Part shown: one piece after another, positions 18,740 through 29,583 of the stretch | How positions within the stretch are numbered: the first letter of the stretch is position 1 | Layout: each line of letters starts with the position of its first letter | Assembly (NCBI RefSeq): GCF_000743715.1 | Contig: NZ_JQEY01000008.1 | Span: forward strand, 1-64,000 | Direction: 5' to 3' | Origin: Palleronia rufa | GTDB lineage: Bacteria; Pseudomonadota; Alphaproteobacteria; Rhodobacterales; Rhodobacteraceae | Length of the DNA: 64,000 bases | Notes under the pieces: model-generated | What the model saw: the letters and a program-made list of their open reading frames with translations, nothing else | What the model was told of the DNA's origin: nothing | The model's database searches: none | Position numbers and translations under genes: made by a program

Positions 18740-20728
18740 TTAATCCGGGCCTAACGCCGCCTCTTCGCGGGTCCGCGCCGCGGCCCGGTCCGCCGCCTCA
18801 AGCACAGGGTCGAGCCATCCGGTCCTGTCGATTTCCTCTGCCAGACGGCGGGCGCCGGCCAGGGTCAGGTGGCCCTCATCGTAGAAGTATTTCTCCAGCT
18901 CGTCGCTCATCGACAGGCAGCGGCGCTGCGCCTCCGGGCAGATCAGCGGCATCCGGTCGAGTACCGGCACGCCGTCCAGGTCGGCCGCGACCTGCTCGAC
19001 CCGGTCGTTGCGGGCCTGGTTGCGCTCTTGGCCGCGCGGCGTCTCGACCTCTGCGTAGTAGCGCCGGTCCGAGAGGCGGGCGATTTCGGCGGGCTCCAGA
19101 TCCCCATCGGCGGCGGAGGTGAGCACGGTGTAGTCCGCCAGGTTCAGCGTCCGCGCCCGGAAGGACGGAAACTCATGGATGTTGCGCAGCAGGACCAGCG
19201 TCTTGCCGTCGCGGGCGATGGCGCGGGCGACGTCCCCGAGATGGGGCAGATCGGCGTCGGACAGGCGGCTGGCCAGCATCACGACATCGGCCTCACGGTA
19301 GTTCGGGCTGCGAAAGAAGGCGCTGCCGATTTCGGCGATCTGCGTGTCGTATCGCGCCAGCGCCAGCCGCTTTTCCGCGGTCTTGGAGAAGCTGAGCATG
19401 TTGTAGAGGTCCTTGGAGTGGGAGTTGCCCACCAGCAGGACGCGGATCCGGTCGTCTTCGGGGTCGAACCACAGCGCGCCGTTGGCGTCGTCCGCGGTGC
19501 GGCCCAGCGCCCGGACCCGGTCCTGGACGATCGACCAGCTTTCCGAGCGCAGTCGTTCGTTGTCGATCTCATAGCGCGCGATCCGGACGTCGAACTGCGC
19601 CGGAATCGCGCGGCCGGGCGCGCCGCCGGTCAGATACCCGGCAAGACCGAGGCCGAAGACCGCCGCCAGCGCGCCGCCAGAAAGCCCGAACACCGTCGCG
19701 CGGTCCAGCCGGTCGCGGCGGCGGAACGGCTGCTCGACCACGTGGTAGCTGAAAACGGCGAGCGCGAGCGACAGGGCGATGAACGGGAGCAGATCGACGG
19801 GGGTGACGTTGTCGATGTTCCACTGGCGCCAGAAGGCGAACACCGGCTGGTGCCACAGATAGAGCGAGTAGGACACCAGCCCCAGCCCCACCACGGGGCG
19901 CAGCGACAGGATCGCGGCCGCGGGCGTGCCGGAGCCGGCGAAGAGGATCACCAGCGCCGTCCCCAGCGTCGGCAGGAGCGCCGCGGCACCCGGGAACGCG
20001 GTCTGTCCGTCGAAGGTCACGACGGCGAACCCGATCGCGGCGAGCCCGGCCAGCGGCAGGACGGCCGCGGCCGCGCCGGATCGCGGCACCGGACGGTCGA
20101 GAAGCCACAGCGCGCAGAAGGCGCCGATCATCAGCTCATAGACGCGGGCGGGCAGCAGGAAGAAGCCCGCCATGGGCGCGTTCGCGGCGCTCCAGACCGC
20201 CACCGCGAGGCTGGCCGCGAAAAGCCCCCCCAGGATCCAGGCGACACGCGCGAGGCCGAAGCGCCAGCAGGCCATCAGGAGCGGCGGGAAGAGGATGTAG
20301 AACTGTTCCTCGACCGCCAGGCTCCAGGTGTGGAGGAGGGGCTTGAGCTCTGCCGCCGTGTCGAAATAGCCGCTCTTGAGCCAGAACAGGATGTTCGACG
20401 AGAACAGCGCGGCGCTGGCGGCACTGCGCGCGACCTCGCGCATCGGGCCGGGCAGAAGCACGATCCAGGCTACGGGCAGGAAAACCGCGATGACGAAGAT
20501 CAGCGCGGGAAGGATCCGGCGTGCGCGCCGTTCGTAGAAATGCGCGATGCTGAAGCGCCCCCGGCGCAGGTCGCCGGCGATGATCGAGGTGATGAGATAG
20601 CCCGACACCACGAAGAACACGTCGACGCCGACATACCCCCCCGGCACCGCGGCGAAGCCTGCATGGTAGAAGACGACGGGAAGCACCGCGAAGGCGCGCA
20701 ATCCGTCGATTTCGGGGCGGTAGAACAT
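18740..20728 (-). CDS. Acyltransferase 3-SGNH fusion (O-acetylase, OatA type)
   Basis: 662 residues in two parts. Residues 1-370 form the membrane acyltransferase (YRPEIDGLRAFAVLPVVFYH; FFVVSGYLIT; WSLAVEEQFYILFP). Residues ~420-650 form an extracytoplasmic SGNH hydrolase-fold domain with the Ser in VGNSHSKDLYN and the Asp-x-x-His dyad in YDEGHLTLAG. Such proteins transfer acetyl across the membrane to surface polysaccharide. Start ATG 20728. The specific glycan is unknown; no other polysaccharide genes are nearby. Confidence 0.92.
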   Translation of the reverse strand: MFYRPEIDGLRAFAVLPVVFYHAGFAAVPGGYVGVDVFFVVSGYLITSIIAGDLRRGRFSIAHFYERRARRILPALIFVIAVFLPVAWIVLLPGPMREVARSAASAALFSSNILFWLKSGYFDTAAELKPLLHTWSLAVEEQFYILFPPLLMACWRFGLARVAWILGGLFAASLAVAVWSAANAPMAGFFLLPARVYELMIGAFCALWLLDRPVPRSGAAAAVLPLAGLAAIGFAVVTFDGQTAFPGAAALLPTLGTALVILFAGSGTPAAAILSLRPVVGLGLVSYSLYLWHQPVFAFWRQWNIDNVTPVDLLPFIALSLALAVFSYHVVEQPFRRRDRLDRATVFGLSGGALAAVFGLGLAGYLTGGAPGRAIPAQFDVRIARYEIDNERLRSESWSIVQDRVRALGRTADDANGALWFDPEDDRIRVLLVGNSHSKDLYNMLSFSKTAEKRLALARYDTQIAEIGSAFFRSPNYREADVVMLASRLSDADLPHLGDVARAIARDGKTLVLLRNIHEFPSFRARTLNLADYTVLTSAADGDLEPAEIARLSDRRYYAEVETPRGQERNQARNDRVEQVAADLDGVPVLDRMPLICPEAQRRCLSMSDELEKYFYDEGHLTLAGARRLAEEIDRTGWLDPVLEAADRAAARTREEAALGPD

Positions 20729-20881
20729 TGAACACGACTGGCCGCTGATACAGCCCGGATAGAAGCACCGATCACGGCCCTTGCCCAGAGGCCAGCACAG
20801 CGAAGTTCCTGTCCATTCGGGGGAGGACCCTAGCCCTTCGGCCGGGTCGGTCCCGCCGACGGGCCGCCGCCCGAACCGCGC

Positions 20882-22507
<1,626 letters not shown>

Positions 22508-22511
<4 letters not shown>

Positions 22512-23716
22512 GCGATTACGTTGGCCTCCGGGCCGTAGGGAAAGCCGGTGAGGTTCTCGGCCCCCGTGCCGGTGACCACCAGGATGTCGTGCTCGCGGTA
22601 GCCGCCGGCGCCGGGGCGGCCTTCCGGCACCCAGAGCATCGGCTCGATCGAGATCACATGGCCGGGTTCCAGCACCGTGTCGATGTCCTCGCGCAGCTCC
22701 AGCCCGGCCTCTCGCCCGTAGTAATGCGACAGGATCCCGAAGGAATGGCCGTAGCCGAAGGAGCGGTGCTCCAGCACGCCCTCATCCGACAGAAGGTCGT
22801 TCAGCGCGGCGCAGATGTCCGAGCAGCGCAGGCCGGGGCGGACCAGCGACAGGCCCAGCTCATGCGCGGCGACGTTGATGCGCCAGAGCCGCAGGGTTTC
22901 CGCGTCCGGCGCGCCCAGAAACAGCGTCCGCTCCAGCGCGGTGTAGTAGCCGTGGATCATCGGAAAGGCGTTGAGGCTGAGCAGGTCGCCCGACGCCAGC
23001 GCCCGCGTGGTGACGGGATTGTGCGCGCCGTCGGTGTTCGGGCCAGACTGGAACCACACCCAGGTGTCGCGCAGCTCTGACCCGGGATGGGCGCGGGCGA
23101 TCTCTGCTTCCATGGCGTCGCGGCCGGCCATGGCCACGTCGATCTCACGCGTGCCGGGGCGGATCGCGTCGCGGATCGCGGCGCCGCCCAGGTCGGCGAT
23201 GCGCGCGCCGTCGCGGATCAGCGCGATTTCCGCGGGCGATTTCACCATCCGCTGCGCCATGATGTCGGCCGAGATGTCGTGGAGCGCCGCCCCGGTGAAG
23301 GTGGCGGCCTTCTCGCGGGCGGCAAGGGTCATGTGGTCGGCCTCGACCCCGAGGCCGCGGACCGGCCCCAGCACATGGGTCACGGCGCGCCAGTAGTTGT
23401 CGCGCTGCCAGTCGGTATAGATGAGGTTGTCGCCCACGGACCGCCGCCAGGGCTGGCCTGCGTCGATATTGGCAGAGACGGTGACGCAATCGGCGGCCGT
23501 CACCACGCAAGCGTAGGGCCGCCCGAAGCTGCAATAGAGAAAGCCCGTGTAATAGGCGATCCCCTGCATGGAGGTCAGCAGCACTGCCGGCAGGTCGCGG
23601 GCCGCCATGATGGCGCGCAGCCCGGCCAGGCGGGCCGCGTATTCGTCCGCGGCGAAGGGCAGGGGGGCCTTGTCGCCGTTGGGACGGGAAAAGAAGTCGG
23701 GTCTGGTCTGGAGCAT
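22508..23716 (-). CDS. Creatinase (creatine amidinohydrolase)
   Basis: Hydrolyses creatine to sarcosine and urea. 402 residues, the same size as Pseudomonas creatinase. Closely matching segments include LYCSFGRPYA, SANIDAGQPWRR, YTDWQRDNYW, DTWVWFQSGPNTDGAHNPV with His at position 232 (the known catalytic His), and SHYYGREAGLELREDIDTVL. It has the pita-bread fold of M24 peptidases, but these segments argue against an aminopeptidase. Sarcosine oxidase, creatininase and urease genes are not in this window. Upstream lies a Nudix gene in the same direction. Confidence 0.88.
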
Positions 23717-23822
23717 GGGAAATCCCCGCGAAACAGGCGTCCGGGCGTTCAGGACGAAAGGTTCGAAGGTCGCGGCGACGCCATCGCCGCTGCCGTCACG
23801 CTTACCGCCACCGCCACCGGCG

Positions 23823-24236
23823 TCAAGGGCCGTGACGCCCGGCCGCGCGCCGGGCGAGGGTCAGGACGGTGTCCACGTCGCGGCTCATCGGGCGGAGTCC
23901 GTCGTGCACCTCCGCGAACGGCACCCAGGCGGCCGCGGTGGCGTCGTCCGCCGCGACCGGGGTCCCGGAGCGGTAGGCGCAGAGCACCATGGCCAGGGCG
24001 AACCGTGGCGCGCCGCCGCCGCCGACCGCCAGTTCGGCCAGCACGCGCAGGGGACGGGCGACGACGCCGGTCTCCTCCCGAAGTTCGCGGGCCGCGGCGT
24101 CCAGGACGCTCTCGCCCGGGTCAACATGGCCGCCGGGATAGCCCCACAGCCCCGCGTCCGGCGGGTTGCGGCGCCGAACCAGCAGCACGCGGCCGGCATG
24201 GATCACAACCGCCGCCGCCCCCCGTCGCGCCTGCAT
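23823..24236 (-). CDS. Nudix hydrolase
   Basis: 137 residues. The Nudix box is intact, [20 protein letters not shown] then ETGV, at about residues 35-58, with Glu residues for Mg binding. These enzymes hydrolyse nucleoside diphosphate derivatives; the N-terminus [20 protein letters not shown] resembles ADP-ribose or MutT-like members. ATG 24236 is the natural start; the much longer frame (to 25877) runs through two tRNA genes and is spurious. Divergent from tRNA-Leu. Confidence 0.88.
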   Translation of the reverse strand: MQARRGAAAVVIHAGRVLLVRRRNPPDAGLWGYPGGHVDPGESVLDAAARELREETGVVARPLRVLAELAVGGGGAPRFALAMVLCAYRSGTPVAADDATAAAWVPFAEVHDGLRPMSRDVDTVLTLARRAAGRHGP

Positions 24237-24308
24237 TTCGCCCCTTCCCTCTGTCGGTCCGATCACGCTAGAGACGGGCGACGGTGGTCGCCCCACCCGG
24301 ACAACCGG

Positions 24309-24392
24309 GCCCGCGTGGCGGAATGGTAGACGCAGGGGATTCAAAATCCCCCGCCGCAAGGCTTGCCGGTTCGAGTCCGGCCGCGGGTACCA
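24309..24392 (+). tRNA. tRNA-Leu (anticodon CAA)
   Basis: 84 nt with a 7-bp acceptor stem GCCCGCG / CGCGGGT (G-U first pair), anticodon stem GGGA / TCCC around TTCAAAA (anticodon CAA), a long variable arm typical of class II tRNA, T-loop GGTTCGAGTCC and an encoded CCA end. Reads UUG codons. Confidence 0.95.
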
Positions 24393-24403
24393 CCGTCCGG
24401 CGC

Positions 24404-24489
24404 GCGGGCGTGATGGAATGGTAGACATACGGGACTTAAAATCCCTGGGGCGCAAGCCCGTGCCGGTTCGAGTCCGGCCGCCCGTACCA
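24404..24489 (+). tRNA. tRNA-Leu (anticodon TAA)
   Basis: 86 nt with acceptor stem GCGGGCG / CGCCCGT, anticodon loop CTTAAAA (anticodon TAA), a variable arm, T-loop GGTTCGAGTCC and encoded CCA. It lies 11 bp after tRNA-Leu(CAA), so both are probably on one transcript. Reads UUA and possibly UUG, codons that are rare in a genome this GC-rich. The following 290 bp (24490-24779) hold no recognisable gene. Confidence 0.95.
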
Positions 24490-24779
24490 CGGACGCCTCC
24501 GCCGCGCCCCGCGATCCGTTGCCCGAAGCGCACAACCGTCCGGCGATCGCTCCGCCCAGCGCGAATCGCCCTCGCGCGGGTCGCCCCTCTCTCCCGCCTG
24601 CGGAGCGGGTTCCGGGCGGTGCGCGACAATCGGCGCATGGCAGGCCCTGGCGTGCGGCTTTCCGCGCCTGTCGGGGCGCCTCTCTGGACCGCGATGGCGC
24701 GCGTCCATACCGTTCCCTGCGGGCGGGCCCGCCGCCGCCCTGTCCGGCGGAGGCTCTGAGGTCCGGATCGGAGACGACC

Positions 24780-25298
24780 ATGCCGCATGATGTATGCACC
24801 CCAGCCGGCCGTCCCCCGGGGGGCTTTGCCCCCGGAACGCGGCTCATCACCCCGGAGGGGGCGGTCGCGGTGGAAACCCTGCGGGCGGGGGATCTGGTCT
24901 TGACGCGGGACAGCGGCCCGTGCCGCCTTGCGTCGGTCTTTCGCCGCGACGCCCCGTCCGCGGCCGGCCTGGTGTGCATTGCGCCGGGCGTCCTTGGACC
25001 GGACGTTCCCGAAACGGCGCTTACCGTGGTCGCGGAGCAGCGGATGCTGATGGTCTCCGACGACACGCTGCGGCTCTTCGGCACCGCGGAAACGCTGGTC
25101 GCCGCCGGCGATCTTGCCGCAAGCGCGGTCGCGGACTGGACCCCGGAGCGGACTGGGCACCTGGTGACGCTCGACCTCGGGCGGGCCGAGCTGGTTCTGG
25201 CCGACGGGGCCTGGGCGAAGCTGGGCGCCGATCTCGACGCGCCGCCGGGATCTCCGAAAGTGCTGTCGCCGCAGGATATCCGCATCGCATCCCTCTGA
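24780..25298 (+). CDS. Degenerate Hint-domain protein
   Basis: 172 residues of the Hint (hedgehog/intein) type common in Rhodobacterales: [31 protein letters not shown] and a second conserved block [11 protein letters not shown]. Active members begin the domain with Cys or Ser before F-x-x-G-T; here Gly15 stands in that place (GGC codon), and the usual SPQHRML block reads VAEQRML, so the conserved His is lost too. It also lacks the usual passenger such as RTX or calcium-binding repeats. Self-cleavage is therefore unlikely. Start ATG 24780; GGAG lies near it (CGGAGACGACC). Confidence 0.72.
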   Translation: MPHDVCTPAGRPPGGFAPGTRLITPEGAVAVETLRAGDLVLTRDSGPCRLASVFRRDAPSAAGLVCIAPGVLGPDVPETALTVVAEQRMLMVSDDTLRLFGTAETLVAAGDLAASAVADWTPERTGHLVTLDLGRAELVLADGAWAKLGADLDAPPGSPKVLSPQDIRIASL

Positions 25299-25364
25299 GC
25301 GGTACTGGACCTTGCTCTCCGCACGCGCCATGGTACGAGCGGACGGGACCACCGGAGGACGGAC

Positions 25365-25793
25365 ATGAATTCGACGCCCTGGCATTTCTGGCTGATCGTC
25401 GCGGTCGGCTTCGTCTGGCACCTGTTCGGAGTGCTGGACTACACCGCCACGCAATACGACTGGGGCCCGTGGATGGCGATGGTCGGCGGCCGCCAGGAGA
25501 TGTTCATCGAGGGGATGCCGGCCTGGGTTGACGGGGCCTGGGCGCTTTCGGCCTGGGTGGGTCTGCTGGGCGTGCTTCTGATGGCGGTGCGGGCCGGATT
25601 TTCGCCTCTGGTGCTGTCGGTGTCCATGTTCGCCACGGTGCTGGTGGCCGTCTGGCTGAGCCTCTTCTCGCAGCCGTCGCTGCTGAGCCTTGCCGGCTGG
25701 CCGGCGCTGGCGGTGATCTGGCTCTCTGCGGCTTTCACGGTTCTGCTGTGGCTCTACGCGCGCGACCAGCACAGGCACGGCGTCATCGACTGA
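25365..25793 (+). CDS. Membrane protein of unknown function
   Basis: 142 residues with four hydrophobic segments (about 6-24, 58-77, 81-100, 110-132) and a short charged end [10 protein letters not shown]. The Trp-rich start [20 protein letters not shown] and the first loop [17 protein letters not shown] look like small integral-membrane proteins annotated only as hypothetical. ACCGGAGGACGG precedes ATG 25365. It stands 66 bp after the Hint gene in the same direction and may share its transcript. Confidence 0.7.
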   Translation: MNSTPWHFWLIVAVGFVWHLFGVLDYTATQYDWGPWMAMVGGRQEMFIEGMPAWVDGAWALSAWVGLLGVLLMAVRAGFSPLVLSVSMFATVLVAVWLSLFSQPSLLSLAGWPALAVIWLSAAFTVLLWLYARDQHRHGVID

Positions 25794-25795
25794 GG

Positions 25796-25833
25796 CCGCG
25801 CGGCAGGCGGGTCCGGGCCCGCCTGCCGCGCGG
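25796..25833. terminator. Long perfect hairpin between convergent genes
   Basis: 16-bp perfect stem (CCGCGCGGCAGGCGGG and its complement) with a 6-nt loop, 3 bp after the stop of the membrane protein gene. No U-run follows. Its location between convergent genes fits a bidirectional terminator or a transcript-end stabiliser. Confidence 0.6.
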
Positions 25834-25908
25834 TGCACGGCGGCGCCGTCCTGCGGACCGGGCCGCGCCGCCGGCATGGCGGTCCCGGGCCGCCCCGTCC
25901 CCGATGGA

Positions 25909-26502
25909 TCACCCGCCTTCCGGCCGCCGCCCCGCCCGCCAGGCTGCCCAGTCCTCAGGCGTGTCCAGGTCGGTCACCGCGGCGCGTCCCGGCAGCGGCA
26001 CGGCGCGTACCTTCTCTCCGGTCAGGAGTGCGCGGGCACCCGTGTCGCCGGTCAACCCGGCCATCGCCGGAACCAAGCGGGCCGGAAACAGCACCGGCTG
26101 TCCGGGCGTGCCGTCCGACGCGGTGGCGCGCAGCACCAGATCCGGCGCCGCGCGATGGGCGGCGATCAGGCGGCAGAGCGCGGGCGTGTCGATCTCCGGC
26201 ATGTCCGCCAGCGTCACCAGAAGCGGCCCGGTCGCCGTCCGCGCCAGCGCCCGGAAGGAGGCGGCCATGCCCGTGCCGGCATCGGCGACGGGCACCAGGT
26301 CGACCGCAAGCCCGCCCAGAGCCGCCGCGCGGAGAGGGGCGGGAACCGGAAGGGTGACAAGAACCCGACAGCCCGTCGCCAACGCGCGCGTGGCGGCCAG
26401 GCGCAACAGCGAAAGCCCCTCCACCTCTTCCAGAAGCTTGTCGCGCCCGCGCATCCGCGCCGACGCCCCCGCGGCCAAAATCGCGATTCGCAGCCCGGTC
26501 AC
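25909..26502 (-). CDS. MobA/MocA-like nucleotidyltransferase
   Basis: 197 residues. N-terminal NTP-transferase signature [20 protein letters not shown], then [10 protein letters not shown] with the metal-binding Asp, and [10 protein letters not shown]. These enzymes add a nucleotide to molybdopterin or to sugar-like acceptors; MocA-type function (cytosine transfer for xanthine dehydrogenase-type enzymes) is plausible but not proven. The start is GTG 26502, preceded by GGAA; an ATG 22 codons upstream would add Arg/Gly-rich residues. No molybdoenzyme genes are adjacent. Confidence 0.82.
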   Translation of the reverse strand: MTGLRIAILAAGASARMRGRDKLLEEVEGLSLLRLAATRALATGCRVLVTLPVPAPLRAAALGGLAVDLVPVADAGTGMAASFRALARTATGPLLVTLADMPEIDTPALCRLIAAHRAAPDLVLRATASDGTPGQPVLFPARLVPAMAGLTGDTGARALLTGEKVRAVPLPGRAAVTDLDTPEDWAAWRAGRRPEGG

Positions 26503-27039
26503 ACCGAAACTTCCGCGAAATCGCGACCCCGCCACGGCCGGGTGCCGGAACCCGGGCCTTGCAAACATCCCGACCCGAAAACCCCGGTTGCACCGTCGCA
26601 CATCTCTGCTCCCTCCGCTCCCGGCCCGACCCAACCGGCATTAACCTTAACGCCCCTTCATCTTTCCCCAAATATCCCGGGGGAGTCGCCGCAAGGCGAC
26701 GGGGGCAGCGCCCCCGCACCCCGGCGCCCGCCAAAGGCAACAGACGCCTCACCGCGCCGGCGCCGCCCGCCGCGGACGCCCCAGCCGGGCCTGGCAATGG
26801 CCACGACCGTACCGGCCGGGTTTTTCCGGCGCGGTCCGCGGAACCCGCGGCGCACGGCGGAGTTGAAAATCGGACGGCGGCAGGGGCGGGGTGCCCGTCA
26901 GGTGCATCACGCGCCGACACCTCCTGCTCCCCGTGGGTAACCGATTGCTGTCCCGATCGGTCTGCATCCCGGTCCTGCCGTCGTTCCGCAGCCCAGGCCG
27001 TCCCAACCTGGGCTGCACCCCACCGTCACATGGCGCCCG
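26503..27039. other. Gene-free spacer containing repeat copy 2
   Basis: About 540 bp. It holds the 62-bp two-hairpin repeat at 26656-26717. The remainder is GC-rich with low-complexity translations on both strands and no recognised gene or RNA. Confidence 0.6.
26656..26717 (+). repeat. Intergenic two-hairpin repeat, copy 2
   Basis: 62 bp differing from copy 1 (7274-7335) at two positions, both in hairpin loops: GCAT to GCAA and AGA to AGC. Both stems are unchanged. Same top-strand orientation as copies 1 and 3. Confidence 0.85.
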
Positions 27040-28053
27040 TCACGTGGCCCCCGTGCCGCGGCTGCCGCGCTCGCGGTACGGGGTCGTGCGGTAATGCGCG
27101 CGATAGCATTTCGAGAAATGCGAGGGCGACGTGAAGCCGCAGGCCAGCGCCACGTTGATGACGCTCATGTCGGTCTGCAATAGCAGGTTGCGCGCGCGTT
27201 CCAGGCGCAGTTCCATATAGTAGCGCTTCGGGCTGCGGGTCAGGTAGCGGCGGAACAGCCGCTCCAGCTGGCGCGTGGACAGGTCCACCTGCTGGGCCAG
27301 CAGGGCCGGGCTGATCGGCTCTTCGATATGGGCTTCCATCTTCTGGATCACCGCCGCCAGCTTGGGATGCCGCACGCCGATCCGGGTCGGGGTAGAGAGC
27401 CGCTGCTGGTCCTGGTCGGTGCGGATCGAGGAATAGATCAGCTGGTCGGCCACCGCGTTGGCCAGGTCCTCGCCGTGATCCCGCGCCAGCAGACGCAGCA
27501 TCAGGTCGATCGAAGCCGTCCCCCCCGCGGTGGTCATCCGCGCCCCGTCGATGGCGAACACCCGGCGCGTCAGCTCCACGTCCTCGAAGGCCTCGGCGAA
27601 GGCGTCCTGGTTCTCCCAGTGGATCGTGGCGCGCTTGCCGTCCAGAAGTCCCGCGGCCGCCAGCGTATGCGCGCCGGTACACAGCCCGGCGACGGCCGCC
27701 CCGCGCCGCGACTCGCGCCGCAGCCAATTCAGCACGCGCCGGGTCGTCGCCTCCGCCACGTCCACCCCGCCGCAGACCACGATGGTGGCGTCGCGCGGCG
27801 GCTCGCCCAGGTCGTCGTCCAGCGTGAACGTCACGCCGCCCGAGCAGGTCCGCACGCCGCTGCCGCCCGCGTCGCCTGTCAGGCTCCAGCTGTAGAGCGT
27901 GCGTTCCGACAGCCGGTTGGCAAGGCGCAGGCACTCCACCGCGCCCGCGAAACTCAGCAGGCTGAACCGATCCAGCAGCAGGAACGTGTAATGCGCGGTC
28001 GCCCCCTGCCGGGGGGCGGTCGCGGCGCGGGAAGGGACGGGGCGCTCGGCCAT
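27040..28053 (-). CDS. GlxA-type transcriptional regulator (DJ-1/PfpI + AraC HTH)
   Basis: 337 residues. The N-terminal DJ-1/PfpI-like domain (HYTFLLLDRFSLLSFAGAVE; AGLCTGAHTLAAAGLLDGK, with Cys in the nucleophile elbow) is followed by a C-terminal AraC-type double HTH (LSTRQLERLFRRYL; NVALACGFTSPSHFSKCYR). Such regulators often control catabolism of quaternary amines or amino acids. ATG 28053 is chosen; a frame start at 28206 adds 51 residues without motif. Divergent from the DAHP synthase gene, with about 146 bp between. Confidence 0.88.
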   Translation of the reverse strand: MAERPVPSRAATAPRQGATAHYTFLLLDRFSLLSFAGAVECLRLANRLSERTLYSWSLTGDAGGSGVRTCSGGVTFTLDDDLGEPPRDATIVVCGGVDVAEATTRRVLNWLRRESRRGAAVAGLCTGAHTLAAAGLLDGKRATIHWENQDAFAEAFEDVELTRRVFAIDGARMTTAGGTASIDLMLRLLARDHGEDLANAVADQLIYSSIRTDQDQQRLSTPTRIGVRHPKLAAVIQKMEAHIEEPISPALLAQQVDLSTRQLERLFRRYLTRSPKRYYMELRLERARNLLLQTDMSVINVALACGFTSPSHFSKCYRAHYRTTPYRERGSRGTGAT

Positions 28054-28199
28054 CGGGATGCTCGCTGGACATGCGTCACCCCGTCCCGCCAACCGGGCGG
28101 GGCGCGCGATTTCTCTCCGTGTTAGCGTGGCCTTTGCCGTTTGCAAGAAGAACCGCGCGGGGCTATAGCTGGCTTCCGATCTTTGGCAGGGAGAGACCG

Positions 28200-29570
28200 A
28201 TGGCATCCGCTGAGATTTCGAGCTGGCGCACGCGCGACCGGGTCCAGATGCCGGTCTATACCGACGCCGCGCGCCTCTCCGCCGCCGAGGCGCGGCTCAG
28301 AGCCTCTCCGCCGCTGGTCTTCGCGGATGAGGCACGGCGCCTGCGCGCCGAATTGGCAGAGGTCGCCCATGGCCGCGCCTTTCTGCTCCAGGGCGGCGAC
28401 TGCGCCGAAAGCTTCGAGCAGTTCGGCGCCGACCAGGTGCGCGACACGTTCAAGGTGCTGCTGCAGATGGCCATGGTACTGACCTACGGCGCCAAGGTGC
28501 CGGTGGTGAAGGTCGGCCGCATCGCCGGCCAGTTCGCCAAGCCCCGCTCGGCCCCGACGGAGACGGTGGACGGGGTAGAGCTGCCGTCCTACCGCGGCGA
28601 CATCATCAACGGCTTCGCCTTCGACGCGGCGTCGCGCCTGCCCGATCCCGACCGGATGATCGAAGGCTATACCCAGGCCGCCGCGACCCTCAACCAACTG
28701 CGCGGCCTGTCCAAGGGCGGCTTTGCCGACATCAACAAGGTGCACCAGTGGACGCTGGACTTCACCGCAGAGGACAAGGCCGCCGCCTACCGCGACATCG
28801 CCAACGCGCTGCAGGACACGCTGGACTTCATCCGCGCGGCGGGCCTGACCCCCACGAAGTCCGAAGAGCTTGCGACGGTGGATTTCTACACCTCCCACGA
28901 GGCGCTGCTTCTGGAATACGAGGAAAGCCTGACCCGCCGCGATCCCATGACCGGCGACATGGTGGCGGGGTCCGGGCATCTGGTCTGGATCGGGGACCGC
29001 ACCCGGCAGCCCGACGGCGCCCATGTGGAATTCTGTTCCCGGATCATGAATCCCATCGGTCTGAAATGCGGCCCGACGATTTCCAACGACGACCTGAAAG
29101 TGTTGATCGAGCGGTTGAATCCCGCCAACGAGGCGGGCCGCCTGACGCTCATCGCGCGCTTCGGCCACGCGCAGGTGGCAGAGCATCTGCCCCGTCTCAT
29201 CGACACGGTCACGCAGATGGGCGCGCATGTGGTCTGGTCCTGCGATCCCATGCACGGCAACACGATCAAGTCGGCGTCCGGCTACAAGACGCGGCCCTTC
29301 GACGACGTGCTGGGAGAGGTGCGCGAGTTCTTCCGCATCCATGCAGAGATGGGCACCATTCCCGGCGGCGTCCATTTCGAGATGACCGGACAGGACGTGA
29401 CCGAGTGCACCGGCGGCCTGCGCGCCCTGACGGATGAGGATCTGTCGGACCGCTACCACACGGCGTGCGATCCGCGGCTGAACGCCTCGCAATCGCTGGA
29501 GCTGGCCTTTCTGGTCAATCAGCTCATGCGCGACGGCCACGCCGCGGCACGGGATGCCGCCACCGCGTGA
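28200..29570 (+). CDS. 3-deoxy-7-phosphoheptulonate synthase, class II
   Basis: First step of the shikimate pathway: PEP + erythrose-4-phosphate to DAHP. 456 residues, the plant/actinobacterial class II type. Motifs: LLQGGDCAESFEQF, AKPRSAPTETVDGVELPSYR, WSCDPMHGN and HFEMTGQDVTECTGG. GGGAGAG lies before ATG 28200; the frame from 28071 has no sensible start. It stands alone; aroQ is 18 kb away. I see no leader peptide or T-box-like attenuator upstream. Confidence 0.95.
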   Translation: MASAEISSWRTRDRVQMPVYTDAARLSAAEARLRASPPLVFADEARRLRAELAEVAHGRAFLLQGGDCAESFEQFGADQVRDTFKVLLQMAMVLTYGAKVPVVKVGRIAGQFAKPRSAPTETVDGVELPSYRGDIINGFAFDAASRLPDPDRMIEGYTQAAATLNQLRGLSKGGFADINKVHQWTLDFTAEDKAAAYRDIANALQDTLDFIRAAGLTPTKSEELATVDFYTSHEALLLEYEESLTRRDPMTGDMVAGSGHLVWIGDRTRQPDGAHVEFCSRIMNPIGLKCGPTISNDDLKVLIERLNPANEAGRLTLIARFGHAQVAEHLPRLIDTVTQMGAHVVWSCDPMHGNTIKSASGYKTRPFDDVLGEVREFFRIHAEMGTIPGGVHFEMTGQDVTECTGGLRALTDEDLSDRYHTACDPRLNASQSLELAFLVNQLMRDGHAAARDAATA

Positions 29571-29583
29571 GCCACCGTGCGTG

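Noticed and set aside
15160-19122. Open frame of 1320 codons on the plus strand
   Set aside because: Antisense to the porin, EamA and acyltransferase genes; Arg/Gly/Gln-rich with no motifs. A result of high GC content.
24490-24779. Attachment site or integrated element after the tRNA genes
   Set aside because: No integrase, no repeat of the tRNA 3' end and no composition change seen.
23823-25877. 684-codon minus-strand frame ending in the Nudix gene
   Set aside because: It runs through two tRNA-Leu genes and the Hint gene; only the last 137 codons are real.
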